Positions 54,969 to 63,774 are shown, numbered from the stretch's first letter. The stretch is DNA of 64,000 bases from Methylocaldum marinum (GCF_003584645.1 NZ_AP017928.1:3510395-3574394), one strand, 5' to 3'. Numbers and translations: made by a program. Notes: generated by a model not told the origin, from the letters alone.

Positions 54969-55453
54969 AGCCCTATTAGGGATAACCTCTCCTCTTGTTC
55001 ATATAACGTGGTTTTTGCTGAGACATACCTAATCGGGGAATGTTCCGATCCGGCTTGATAGGGCGATTTGCCAAACATACTTCAGGCTACCCTGGCACAA
55101 AAAACTCCCCGCCGGAGCGGGGGAGGAGCCAAGATATCCAAGCGTCCGACATAATTCGTGCGCGCGAGGTTTTCCGCCGAGGAAGTTACTCAGTATTTAG
55201 ATGATTTCAAATTAGACCGATACATTCCTTTAGCAAATAAGTTTAAATGCGTACGTAAAATCGCTTATTCCCGCACCTAAATCATTGAACAGAGGCAAAT
55301 AATATTCATCGTGGCCTCATGTCATTCTTGAGACAGATCCATGGCGATAACTTTTTTCTAAACGCTAAAGAAAGGCTGCTTTCGCCATGTCACGGAGCGA
55401 TGGCAGGAGCAAATTCGCCCGCACCGAAATGCGAGTAGCCCAAGCCAGGCTCT
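54969..55453. other. AT-rich non-coding stretch with an orphan terminator
   Basis: About 485 bp without an ORF of note on either strand, lower in GC than the surroundings, and containing a clear minus-strand terminator at 55099-55125. See the finding on a possible small RNA. Confidence 0.5.
55099..55125 (-). terminator. Rho-independent terminator without an assigned gene
   Basis: On the minus strand CTCCCCCGC-TCCG-GCGGGGAG is followed by six T. It would end a transcript coming from the right, where no clear gene lies within 300 bp. Confidence 0.8.
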
Positions 55454-55678
55454 TCAGCCGGGGTCCGAACCGCCCCGGGTCAAGCCGGCACGCCGACGAA
55501 ACGCGGCCTCGCTTTCCCCTTGGGCTCTTTTGACGTCCAGATCGGGAAAGCATCCCAATTGGCGGGATATGATGCGGCGCAATCCCCCACCGTCATAAAT
55601 CAACCGAATGATACGCACGGGCGGAGGACGCTCGTCTCGTCCCTCCCGGCCGGCAATAGAGGGTTCAAGTCGGTTCAT
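55454..55678 (-). CDS. Possible small hypothetical protein
   Basis: A 74-codon frame beginning MNRLEPSIAGREGRDERPPP with GGGAGCAACGGAC before the ATG. It is Arg-rich, with no signal peptide and no recognised domain. It could be chance coding, but the ribosome site is good, and the orphan terminator lies downstream on the same strand. Confidence 0.3.
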   Translation of the reverse strand: MNRLEPSIAGREGRDERPPPVRIIRLIYDGGGLRRIISRQLGCFPDLDVKRAQGESEAAFRRRAGLTRGGSDPG

Positions 55679-56085
55679 GTCCGTTGCTCCCAGAAATTTA
55701 GATGAAACCACCATAAGCTCCTCTGGCTTTCAATCACATCCAGGCTTATCCATTTCACCCGGGCTTTTGGCTTGTCCTGCCTTCGATCGCGATACGACTC
55801 GCCGGACCTTTCAAACCTCGGTTGCGCGCGATTCGGCTTTACGAAATGCCGGGCCGAAAGCGCCGCCCCCGGAAAGCCGAAGGAACATCGGCCCAAATAA
55901 AGGCCGGGCCGGTCGGGGTTCCGAGGCTCATAATACTAAACTCTCAAAACGCCCTGCCCAATACTGCAATTATCCTAAGTTGACTATGGTTGCCAGATGA
56001 TTTCTCCCATCCGTAGCAAATATCGAAATTCGATTATGGAACGCGAAGAAAGCCGAATCGATAGTCCAATTTCGAATCTCCTTTA

Positions 56086-57321
56086 CTCCCTTCTCACTCC
56101 AGTTTGGGCCATTTTACTGTTTTATCCTTTGGCAACTTGTAAATATGGCGCAGGAGCTTTTGCATTTGTTCGGGAGTGAAGGGCGGCGCCTGGGCGAGAT
56201 GGTGACGAACGCGATCCGCCTTTTCCTGGAGCGTGAAGGTGCAGGGTAGATGATAAAGCGTCTCTTGGCGAACCCAATGGATCAGATACTCGGCCGGGTT
56301 GAGAGCGGGCGAGTACGGGGGGGGTATGCGGAAACTCCACCGTGGTGGCTTTCAAGTCCGGCCAGTGGGCGAGTTCGGCGATCTCCGACAGCAACTCCCT
56401 TGCGGCCACTTCCAGGGCGTGCCGATGGGTGCGGGCATTGTCCAGAATCAGGGTGATCCAATGGCACCCTTGCTGTACGTAGCGCAGCACCGTCAGCACC
56501 ACGACGAAGACGACATCGCCGGTTTTGCCCTGGGAGCGGAATTGAACCCCGGTGAGCCCCCGGTGCAAATCGACGGTCAGAAAACCATTCAGCCGGGTCC
56601 GCTGGCGTTCGTCGCTGGGCACCCTGGGCGCGGTATTCCGCTCGGCCCACGCGTAATGCGTATCCGGCACGGAGCGCAGGGCAAACTCATCCAGCGCCAC
56701 CCGAGCGCGGTCCGAAGACCTGGCTTCCTCCACCTTTTTTTTCCAGGGCGTCCACGAAGGCCGCCTGTAGCCGCGGTCGAGGCGGCCCATAGTCCCGATG
56801 CACCCGCTGGTGGGAAAGCCCGAACTGATCAAACAGTGGGTACAGGCGCCCCAACCCCAGATGAATATTCCACTTGGCGGCGATGAGGGCCTGCGCCCGC
56901 CGGGCCGTCCATTGATAGCTGTCCAGGCCATAATCGGCCGGCGTCTTATGCAGCAGGATGTAACGCAAGACTCGCCGTTGCTGGCAGGACAGGGCTTGGG
57001 GAACACGTCGCCGCTCCGGGGCCAGCAGCGTCTTAAAGCCCCCATGAAGATACCAATCCAGCCAATGCTCCAGCGTCTTGCGGCGAAGGTGCTGAGTCCG
57101 GCACACGTCCGCCAAAGTCTGGCCGTCCCAAACGGCCTTCAAGGCCGTGAGACGACGCCGGGGACGTTGCTCCTTGTGCCGGTAATACTGCTTCTGCCAC
57201 TCCTCCCGGTCTTGAGGGGCCAACCGTTGGATACGGATTCTTCGGTTCATAACCGCCTCCCTTCCACAAATTGGTCAACTTCTCTCCTCTAAGAATAGCC
57301 CTTTTTGGAGCGAGAAGGGAG
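56086..57321. mobile_element. Complete IS630-family insertion sequence
   Basis: Ends CTCCCTTCTCACTCCAGTTT and, inverted, CTCCCTTCTCGCTCCAAAAA, each followed by GGGC. The element is 1236 bp and flanked by TA on both sides (56084-56085 and 57322-57323), the target dinucleotide of the IS630/Tc1 group. It carries one minus-strand transposase gene. Confidence 0.9.
56094..57250 (-). pseudogene. IS630-family transposase with two homopolymer frameshifts
   Basis: Frame 1 (57250-56687) holds the helix-turn-helix domains (TALKAVWDGQTLADVCRTQH, LRRKTLEHWLDWYLHGGFKT) and ends in LEKKGGG. Frame 2 holds DDE residues in RVALDEFALRSVPDTHYAWA and LILDNARTHRHALEV. Frame 3 completes it with YSPALNPAEYLIHWVRQETL to a stop at 56094-56096. 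The breaks coincide with eight A (expected seven) and eight C (expected seven). The A-run break is typical of elements using frameshifting; the C-run break needs another explanation. Confidence 0.85.
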
Positions 57322-57558
57322 TAATCGATTGAAGCGTCTTTCATAAAGCGTATGACCATCGAGTCATGGATTTATCCTAACGATTCCCTAGGCAGGAAAG
57401 CCTCGTACACCCGGCCGACGACGATACTGAGCCGGGTTATATCGCGGTCCTTCTCGCTCGATCCGGAACTGGTTAGTCTGAAAGCGTTGGAAGAGACAAC
57501 GGCCGGAATGCCCGCGGCGTTTCTACGCCGGCCAAGCGGTCAACTGCCGATTCCGGGA

Positions 57559-57963
57559 TTATCTATTCGTACCTTCACCCCGCCTGCCTCTGCCCGAACC
57601 GGCGCCGTCGGTCGTCCCGCGCAGGCTCTTTCTTTCTTCGCGCAGCTCCCGGTATTGGTTCCGAGATCCCTCACGCTCGTCCGGCGTCATCAGTGATCCA
57701 CGCCGCCCCTCCTCTTGACTCGGACGCATACCCTCCCGTCCGACTCCCCTGTCCCGCGCACGCTCCCGGGTTTCGCTCCGGGATTCTTGCTGAAAACTTT
57801 TCCGCTCCTGCCGAAGGTCCTGGATCTGCTCCTGATATCGTCCTTCCCGCGGTCTATCGAGCTGCCGTTCACCGCTCCCCCCTCTTCCTGCCCAGGCTTG
57901 ATTAACCGCCAAGGCGGAAATTCCGATCAACAGCGCAAAAACAGCGTTCTCAGGTTTTGCCAT
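57559..57963 (-). CDS. Small secreted Arg/Glu-rich protein
   Basis: A 134-aa protein with a Sec signal (NAVFALLIGISALAVNQAWA) and a low-complexity charged body rich in Arg, Glu, Gln and Gly (YQEQIQDLRQERKSFQQESR, NQYRELREERKSLRG). The two related RELREERKS/DLRQERKS segments suggest an internal duplication and helical or coiled-coil structure. No function can be assigned. Confidence 0.6.
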   Translation of the reverse strand: MAKPENAVFALLIGISALAVNQAWAGRGGSGERQLDRPREGRYQEQIQDLRQERKSFQQESRSETRERARDRGVGREGMRPSQEEGRRGSLMTPDEREGSRNQYRELREERKSLRGTTDGAGSGRGRRGEGTNR

Positions 57964-58150
57964 TCGCTTTCCCTTTCCCTACTGAAAATTGGTCAATGGT
58001 GAATCTCCAAATCATCTGTCGCTCGCTGCGGTATGTTCGGCTACCATGGCTACATCGCTTACGATTCCCGTATCCCGGCCGGGTCGTTTCGACTCGGCCG
58101 GTCCGCCTGCGGAGCGACGGCAAACCGAAGTTTAGCACTGACCACCAACC

Positions 58151-59137
58151 GTGATCATGACCGCAGGAACGCGGCGCAATCCCCGGAGCAAGCTTTACCG
58201 AACGTTCGCCATCCTTGACCCGAACCTCGGCCGTGCGATCCGGAAACGCTTGGCTATCCTTTGCCTGGCCCTAGTCCAGTGGCAGCCTGCCGCGGCTCGA
58301 ATCGCGGGCGTCACCGAAGAACCGGCCGGTCAAATCGGCGGTATCCCCGTCGCGGTCTGGACTTATCCCAGCGATGGTCTGAAAGTCAAAGGATTGCTAT
58401 TTCTGCCTCGCGGCAGCGACCGACGCCCATTGATTCTCTTTAATCATGACGGCGTTGCGGGCATTACCAAGGAGCACATGCGGGCCTGCGCCCGCCTCGC
58501 CCGGACCCGCTTTGCCGTTTTCGCCCCCTCCTATCGCGGAGAGGACGGCTCGGAGGGCACTATCGAAGTGGCGGCGGGCGAAGTACGCGACGTGTTGAAT
58601 GCACTGCCGCTGCTGAACCGGGTGTCCGGTATCAACGGCCGCAAACTGGCTATGGTCGGTGTCTCTCACGGCGCCCTGATCAGTGTGCTGGCAGCGGCCC
58701 GTCATCGCGAGGTCGATGCGGTCGTCACGGCCGACGGTGTCATGGATATTTACGGCTGGTGGCAGCATCTCGGCCAGACCGGAAAGTTGGGCCGCGACCC
58801 ACTGACCCGGCGAGTCTACGGTAACGGCCCGGAAGACAAACCGCGGGCATTTTCAACCCGTCATGCACTGGATCAGATTCCGAACTTAAACGCGCCGGTA
58901 TTGATCTTGCAGGGCGGCCGGGACGACATCGTCCCGCCCGAACAAGCGCACCGGCTCAAGGCCGAGTTGGAAAAAGCCCGGCTGCCGGCCACACTGAAAA
59001 TCTATCCACGGTCGCGGCATGCTTTTCTTGTTTACACGCCTTACCTGGGGGACAGCACGACGCCGCCGGAGCGCATCGAGGCCGAGCAAGCCTGGCAGGA
59101 TCTGCTGGGATTTCTCAGGAAGCATCTCGGGCCTTGA
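58151..59137 (+). CDS. Exported alpha/beta hydrolase (dienelactone hydrolase-like)
   Basis: A 328-aa hydrolase, probably exported (hydrophobic stretch RLAILCLALVQWQPAAA about residue 33 after a basic N-terminus). Catalytic triad candidates: Ser in AMVGVSHGALISVL, Asp in LQGGRDDIVPPEQA and His in PRSRHAFLVYTP, the prolyl-oligopeptidase/dienelactone hydrolase order. The substrate is unknown. It stands alone in the accessory stretch between yicC and gmk. Confidence 0.87.
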   Translation: MIMTAGTRRNPRSKLYRTFAILDPNLGRAIRKRLAILCLALVQWQPAAARIAGVTEEPAGQIGGIPVAVWTYPSDGLKVKGLLFLPRGSDRRPLILFNHDGVAGITKEHMRACARLARTRFAVFAPSYRGEDGSEGTIEVAAGEVRDVLNALPLLNRVSGINGRKLAMVGVSHGALISVLAAARHREVDAVVTADGVMDIYGWWQHLGQTGKLGRDPLTRRVYGNGPEDKPRAFSTRHALDQIPNLNAPVLILQGGRDDIVPPEQAHRLKAELEKARLPATLKIYPRSRHAFLVYTPYLGDSTTPPERIEAEQAWQDLLGFLRKHLGP

Positions 59138-59298
59138 AAAGGATGGATGCGGATTTTTTCTCCTCCACGCGGGCTTGCGCGAGGGTCGAAAGATCAAAGA
59201 ACGTTCGACTTATCCTGCTGAAACCGTAATCGCCGATGCGGCGACGGATGGATCATCCGCCGATGACGCAGTGAAGCTGAAACCGAAGGCGTACGAAA

Positions 59299-59688
59299 AT
59301 GCTGAAAGTTTTGATGGCGTGGCTCACGATGCTGATCGTCTCCGTGGCAAACGGCGCCTTGCGCGATCTGACTTATGGGCGGTATCTCTCCGATCTGCGC
59401 GCCCATCAGGTCTCCACTTTGAGCGGAATGGTCCTTCTGGGTGGAATCATTTGGGCATTCGTACGATTCTGGCCGCCGGACTCCGGCCGCGAGGCCCTTT
59501 CCATCGGGCTTTTATGGATGACGCTCACCGTAGCTTTCGAATTCCTGTTCTTCCATTTTGTGGCCGGCCGTCCATGGTCGGAATTGCTCGCCGATTATCG
59601 AATTTCGCGCGGACGAGTATGGGTGCTGGTTCTTATCTGGATCGCCATCGCACCGTATGTTTTCTACGCCATCCTCCGGCCGGCTTAG
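59299..59688 (+). CDS. Four-helix integral membrane protein of unknown function
   Basis: A 129-aa protein with four hydrophobic segments (LMAWLTMLIVSVANGAL, LSGMVLLGGIIWAFVRF, IGLLWMTLTVAFEFLFF, WVLVLIWIAIAPYVFYAI). The position of Arg and Gly residues (ALRDLTYGRYL, FVAGRPWSELLADYRI) looks conserved, but I do not recognise the family. Its stop codon TAG lies in the left end of the palindromic element that follows. Confidence 0.7.
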   Translation: MLKVLMAWLTMLIVSVANGALRDLTYGRYLSDLRAHQVSTLSGMVLLGGIIWAFVRFWPPDSGREALSIGLLWMTLTVAFEFLFFHFVAGRPWSELLADYRISRGRVWVLVLIWIAIAPYVFYAILRPA

Positions 59689-59841
59689 AGCGTTTTTCAT
59701 GTCGGTGTACGGATTCGTGTCGGGAAGGAAGACGTAGGTCGGCAATCCCTTGCCGACAAAGCCCTTTGCTGAGCCGGTACGTCGGCAAAGGATTGCCGAC
59801 CTACATATCGGGATCCCTTACACCGAATCGAAAAATGCTCT
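59687..59841. repeat. 155-bp palindromic MITE-like element
   Basis: The outer arms AGAGCGTTTTTC..TCGGTGTA and (inverted) AGAGCATTTTTC..TCGGTGTA frame an inner perfect hairpin GTAGGTCGGCAATCC / GGATTGCCGACCTAC (59734-59804). It has no coding capacity. Confidence 0.85.
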
Positions 59842-59925
59842 ATGCCGCCGCTTTTGCGGGACAGTCTCAACGCGCGTTGTTTGGTTAATCGAATATCGGC
59901 CGTCTCCAGCGCGACTGACCTGTGG

Positions 59926-59952
59926 ACAAAAAGAAACCCGGCCTAAGCCGGG
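59926..59952 (-). terminator. Rho-independent terminator downstream of the broken PIN locus
   Basis: On the minus strand GCCCGGC-TTAG-GCCGGG is followed by TTTCTTTTT. It lies 257 bp past the PIN fragment, about where an intact PIN gene plus a short 3' region would end. The rest of 59842-60208 holds nothing else recognised. Confidence 0.8.
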
Positions 59953-60208
59953 CACAGAAGACCGCTTCTTTGTGATTTTTAGCGGAACCTTCCCCAATTC
60001 CGTGCAGTCGCGTTCAGCTTAGCCAAAAATCGGCCGGATGCAAGGGCTGGCCTTATTTCCCGGCCGGAAAAAGGCGGATGTTTGCCGGCGTACATGTCTA
60101 ACTTCCGCTCTAAGCTCCAAAATCGATCAGCGGCCGAAAGCTGTCGTTATGAACGATCAGCAGTTTCCGGAATTCTGTAGCATTTCAGCAAACTACACGA
60201 ATATCCCC

Positions 60209-60436
60209 TTATGGAACAGCAACAGAGGCTCCGGCTATTTTTGACGACATTTGCGGGTCTTTGGCTTCCCTGAACTCCCTGCCACATGCAAATTGACGCC
60301 GAAATGCGCAACCCGAAGCTCCTCGCCGCTCGCGTGCGAGTGCCGGGTTTCGAATTCGATCCGTCACGGCACGGTCCAGGCGCGGGTCGCCGGCGATGAA
60401 CCAGAGGAAAATATGGGTATCCAGCAGCAGGTTCAT
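60209..60436 (-). pseudogene. Truncated PIN-domain (VapC-like) toxin
   Basis: VapC-type RNase fragment. The N-terminus MNLLLDTHIFLWFIAGDPRL has the first catalytic Asp, and DRAVTDRIRNP follows, but after about 30 residues the sequence leaves the family (ALARERRGASGCAFRR) and stops at residue 75. PIN toxins are about 130 aa with three more acidic residues, none of which is present. The other frames do not restore it, so the loss is more than a single frameshift. Confidence 0.75.
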
Positions 60437-60465
60437 GACTCGAACGATCTCAGCACGTCTTCGGG

Positions 60466-60642
60466 CTAAGGCGCGTCAAAATCGTCCGGCACCTGAATTT
60501 GGCCGGCGCACAAGCCGAAGGGGCGCGGCTCCTTGGACGGCAAGCTACGTTGCCTCAGAAATTCCGCGAAATCCAGCACTTCGGCCTGCCGCTCCGGCGG
60601 CAGCATTCGCAGGGTGGCGATGACTTGCTCTTCGACGCTCAC
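60466..60642 (-). CDS. VapB/DUF2281-like antitoxin
   Basis: A 58-aa protein (VSVEEQVIATLRMLPPERQA, EVLDFAEFLRQRSLPSKEPR, PFGLCAGQIQVPDDFDAP). The L..LP.E...EVLDFAEFL pattern and the ending FGLxxGxxxVPDDFD are those of small antitoxins paired with PIN toxins. The start is GTG 60642, preceded by GGAGG at 8 bp. The partner toxin 29 bp downstream is truncated, so this is an orphan antitoxin. Confidence 0.82.
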   Translation of the reverse strand: MSVEEQVIATLRMLPPERQAEVLDFAEFLRQRSLPSKEPRPFGLCAGQIQVPDDFDAP

Positions 60643-60758
60643 GAGGAATCCTCCAAAACACGTTGCAACAAACCCTCGGTATCCCGTTCCAGGGCGAGAA
60701 TATCCGCGCGGATCTGCTCCAGGGTACGAAGCGGCTTCGAAGCGTCCGCGGAACACAT
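60639..60758 (-). CDS. Possible 39-aa leader or gene remnant coupled to the antitoxin
   Basis: An ATG-initiated frame (MCSADASKPLRTLEQIRADI, LALERDTEGLLQRVLEDSS) ends with TGA overlapping the antitoxin GTG (GTGA). It looks like the helical end of a larger protein. Sequence upstream (to about 60909) has other broken frames. It may be the surviving tail of a lost gene of this operon. Confidence 0.3.
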   Translation of the reverse strand: MCSADASKPLRTLEQIRADILALERDTEGLLQRVLEDSS

Positions 60759-61113
60759 TGTGGTCCATGAATACCTTTAGGATTTGCTCCATCTCGCGCC
60801 GGATGCCGTAGAAGCGGTCATGAATATCGCTGCCGACGCGGTTGAACAGTTCGCGCCGCATCGTCCGAAGCGAAGCGCAAGGGCTTAAAACATTGGGTGG
60901 TGCTGACAAGTTGCACCTTGTCTTGGCGAGCTCCGGCCTTGCGGCTCCTCAAACCCCAGACAGAGGTCGCGATATCGGTGTTGTCGAAGATTCGTCCGCT
61001 CCGCCGACGATGTTCCAAGTGAAATCGCGAATCCAGTTGAGTCGGGATTGATCCATGTTCGGTCGGTGATCTTATCATCGGCTTTGTCGGGTCTCGTGAA
61101 ATGGCGTGAAACG

Positions 61114-61983
61114 CTACTCGATGTTCTGAGCCTGTTCTCTCATCTGTTCGATCAGCACTTTCATCTCGACCGAGGCCTTGGTCGTTTCCGCGTCGGCGGA
61201 TTTCGAGCCCAGCGTATTGGCTTCGCGGTTCATTTCCTGGAGCAGGAAATCGAGACGACGGCCGACCGGCTCTTTCTGGCTCAGGGCCCGCAGCATCTCG
61301 TCGACATGAGCGTCGAGGCGGTCCAGTTCCTCATCCACGTCCAGCTTCTGGGCGAGGTAGACCATTTCCTGCTCCAGCCGCTCGACATCGGGATTAGCCG
61401 AAATTTCGGCCAGCCGTGCGACGATTCTCTCCCGAATGGCCCGAAGCACTTCCGGCATACGCGCCCGCACCGCCGACACGTGCTCCTTCAGCTTGAGACA
61501 GCGCTCCTTCAGTAACACGGCCAATTGGCGTCCCTCGTTTTCCCGCACGGCTATGGCTTGCTTCAGCACCTCGGCCAAGAGGTCGACAATTTCGGCGGCC
61601 AGTTGCTCGCGGTCGGCTTCGGGTTCATGCAGGGCGCCCGGCCATTTCAAGACATCCAGGGCGCTGAAACCGGCCAAGGGCCGATCGCTCAGATCGTACA
61701 CCTCGCGGGCGGCTGCCAATAGTTTGGCCACCAGTTCGCGGTTCACATGGATGTCGGCTCCGCCTTCGATACTTTTCTTGCAGGACAATACACAGTCCAG
61801 GCGTCCCCGGTTGATGAGCGAGCCGATGCGGCTGCGCGCGGCCGGCTCCAGAAAACGGAATGCGTCCGGCAAGCGTAGGGAAAGATCGAGGTAGCGGTGA
61901 TTCACCGAACGCACCTCCCAGGTGAACAGCCAGTCCTGAATTTCTCGTTCGCCGCTGGCAAAAGCGGTCATGCTGCGGATCAT
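61114..61983 (-). CDS. yicC: YicC-family endoribonuclease
   Basis: A 289-aa YicC protein, a family with RNase activity on stem-loops and links to stationary-phase survival. The N-terminal MIRSMTAFASGEREIQDWLF and WEVRSVNHRYLDLSLRLP are diagnostic. The C-terminal DUF1732 domain reads DVDEELDRLDAHVDEMLR and GRRLDFLLQEMNREANTLGS. Divergent from the kinase gene with a 71-bp shared promoter region. Confidence 0.95.
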   Translation of the reverse strand: MIRSMTAFASGEREIQDWLFTWEVRSVNHRYLDLSLRLPDAFRFLEPAARSRIGSLINRGRLDCVLSCKKSIEGGADIHVNRELVAKLLAAAREVYDLSDRPLAGFSALDVLKWPGALHEPEADREQLAAEIVDLLAEVLKQAIAVRENEGRQLAVLLKERCLKLKEHVSAVRARMPEVLRAIRERIVARLAEISANPDVERLEQEMVYLAQKLDVDEELDRLDAHVDEMLRALSQKEPVGRRLDFLLQEMNREANTLGSKSADAETTKASVEMKVLIEQMREQAQNIE

Positions 61984-62054
61984 GGAAAATATCTTGCTTT
62001 ATACTGATTAGGTTAAGAGATCAAAAACCCTGAAATATTAAGCTGAATCTTCCC

Positions 62055-62981
62055 ATGCAGAAACTCTGGCCCAATTCTTCGGACAAGTATCCCAAAGAAT
62101 TGTACTTTCTGAAATCGGGGACGATCCTCGATCAATACATGATCGAGCGCCCTTTGGCCGGCGGCGGATTCAGTTCGGTCTACCTCGCCCGCCAGCTCGC
62201 CGATCAGCACCAGGTCGCCATCAAGGAGTACCTGCCGCGCCGCCTGGCGCACCGCACGCCCGAAAATCATGTCATGCCGAACAGCGAGGAAACTCGCTCG
62301 ATGTTCTTGCGCGGTCGGCGGCTGTTTCTGGAAGAAGCCAAGGTCCTCACCAAATTCAAGCACCGCAATATCGTCGAGGTGTTGAACTTCTTTCAGGCCA
62401 ACTCCACGGTCTACCTGGTCATGACTTTCGAGTACGGCAAAATACTCGGCGATTACCTGCTGAAGGAAAAGAAGGGCGGGGTGAGCGATCAGTTCCTGCG
62501 CATGGTGTTTCCGGCACTCCTCGATGGCCTCCGAACGATTCACGAAAACGGGCTGCTGCACCTCGATATCAAGCCGCAGAATATTCTGATCCGCTCCGGC
62601 GGCGATCCACTCTTGCTGGATTTCGGAGCTTCGCAGCCTTACCCGTACGAGGAACATGCCCGCATCGGCAAGGTTCTGACCAACGGCTTTTCCCCCATCG
62701 AACAGTACCAGGACGACGGCGCCATCGGCCCGTGGAGCGACATCTACGCGATCGGCGCAACCATGCGGATGTGCCTGGACGGCATCGCCCCTCCCGCGGC
62801 ACCGATTCGCGCCGAACGCGACAACCTCATTCCGGCGGTCAAGGCATTCAAACGCCGCTATCCGCAGGATTTGCTGCAGGCCATCGATTTGGCCTTGATC
62901 GTCGATCCCTCGCAACGTCCGCAATCGATCGAGGAATTCTCGCGCCTCCTTTCCACGGAAACCCGATCTACCGACTCTTAA
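62055..62981 (+). CDS. Eukaryotic-type Ser/Thr protein kinase
   Basis: A soluble 308-aa kinase. Gly loop PLAGGGFSSVYLAR, catalytic Lys in VAIKEYLP, catalytic loop LLHLDIKPQNILI (HLDIKPQN, with HLD in place of HRD), DFGASQPYP, an activation segment with GFSPIEQYQ (APE replaced by SPIEQY, as in many bacterial relatives) and SDIYAIGATM. There is no transmembrane or sensor domain. It resembles kinases that act with PP2C phosphatases, but none is adjacent. Its stop codon lies in the left end of a TTAAG(G/A)AAGC repeat. Confidence 0.93.
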   Translation: MQKLWPNSSDKYPKELYFLKSGTILDQYMIERPLAGGGFSSVYLARQLADQHQVAIKEYLPRRLAHRTPENHVMPNSEETRSMFLRGRRLFLEEAKVLTKFKHRNIVEVLNFFQANSTVYLVMTFEYGKILGDYLLKEKKGGVSDQFLRMVFPALLDGLRTIHENGLLHLDIKPQNILIRSGGDPLLLDFGASQPYPYEEHARIGKVLTNGFSPIEQYQDDGAIGPWSDIYAIGATMRMCLDGIAPPAAPIRAERDNLIPAVKAFKRRYPQDLLQAIDLALIVDPSQRPQSIEEFSRLLSTETRSTDS

Positions 62982-63095
62982 GAAAGCTCTGATTAGTCCC
63001 CAATTCGGAGAAGCGGCCTGCCGCAACTGATTGATCCAACAGACCATCACCCAACCTTCTCCCAGCGGGAGAGGGCGTATTCAAGGCTTCCTTAA
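62977..63095. repeat. MITE-like element, same family as 10238-10418
   Basis: Left end CTTAAGAAAGCTCTGA overlaps the kinase stop codon; right end AAGGCTTCCTTAA is its imperfect inverse. The interior contains a CCTTCTCCC/GGGAGAGGG hairpin like those at 2892-2985. Confidence 0.6.
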
Positions 63096-63257
63096 ACGAC
63101 CCGACCTTGTCCCCGGCTCTCCCGTGTTTCGCCACGACGCGCCGGAACCCCGGCACAGCACCTATAGGTGTTCGACTTCGCGTCAGAGGATTGTTCCTCT
63201 GCTGAAGATGGCATAATGTATGCCCGCCTTTCTCGAAAAGAAAAATCAGGAATAGTC

Positions 63258-63698
63258 ATGATGAGCGCGACCGTGAACGAACGCAGGCACAACACGAATA
63301 GAATGATCGAGGAACTTTTGGAAGAGAGGCGGCAGGTATGGTCTCTGTATTGCACAATCGCTGGAATGAAGCCATTTTCCGTGGATCAGCCGCTGCGGTC
63401 GAAGATTCAGGAGTTTTGCCAATTGCTGATCGATTACATTTCCTTGGGACATTTCGGCATTTACCAACGTATCATCGACGGCACCGAGCGCCGGCGGAAA
63501 GTGCTCGAAGTAGCGGAAAACATTTACCCTCGCATTGCCGAAACCACCGATGTGGCGGTGGATTTCAACGACAAGTACGAAGCGCTGACTGAGGACGCGG
63601 TCGAAGCCCACCTGAAGGATGACTTGTCCAAGCTCGGCGAGGAATTGGCGATGCGCATCGAACTCGAGGATCAATTGATTTCGAGCATGATCGCCTGA
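63258..63698 (+). CDS. rsd: Rsd/AlgQ-family anti-sigma-70 regulator
   Basis: A 146-aa helical protein that binds the housekeeping sigma factor. Features of the family are NTNRMIEELLEERRQVWSLY, FCQLLIDYISLGHFGIYQRI and IAETTDVAVDFNDKYEALTE. AGGA precedes ATG 63258 (MMSATVNERR). Rsd favours alternative sigma factors in stationary phase; AlgQ is the name used in Pseudomonas. Confidence 0.9.
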   Translation: MMSATVNERRHNTNRMIEELLEERRQVWSLYCTIAGMKPFSVDQPLRSKIQEFCQLLIDYISLGHFGIYQRIIDGTERRRKVLEVAENIYPRIAETTDVAVDFNDKYEALTEDAVEAHLKDDLSKLGEELAMRIELEDQLISSMIA

Positions 63699-63774
63699 TG
63701 AAAACCCCACAACGGGCGGATTTTTCGTGATCCGGTCACGAAACCCGGCCCCTGCTTAATTCACGATACGGCCG

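Noticed and set aside
63721..63745. TTTCGTGA/TCACGAAA hairpin between the Rsd-family and Nudix genes as a terminator
   Set aside because: Good stem but no T run on either side in the right orientation, so it is not supported as a rho-independent terminator.
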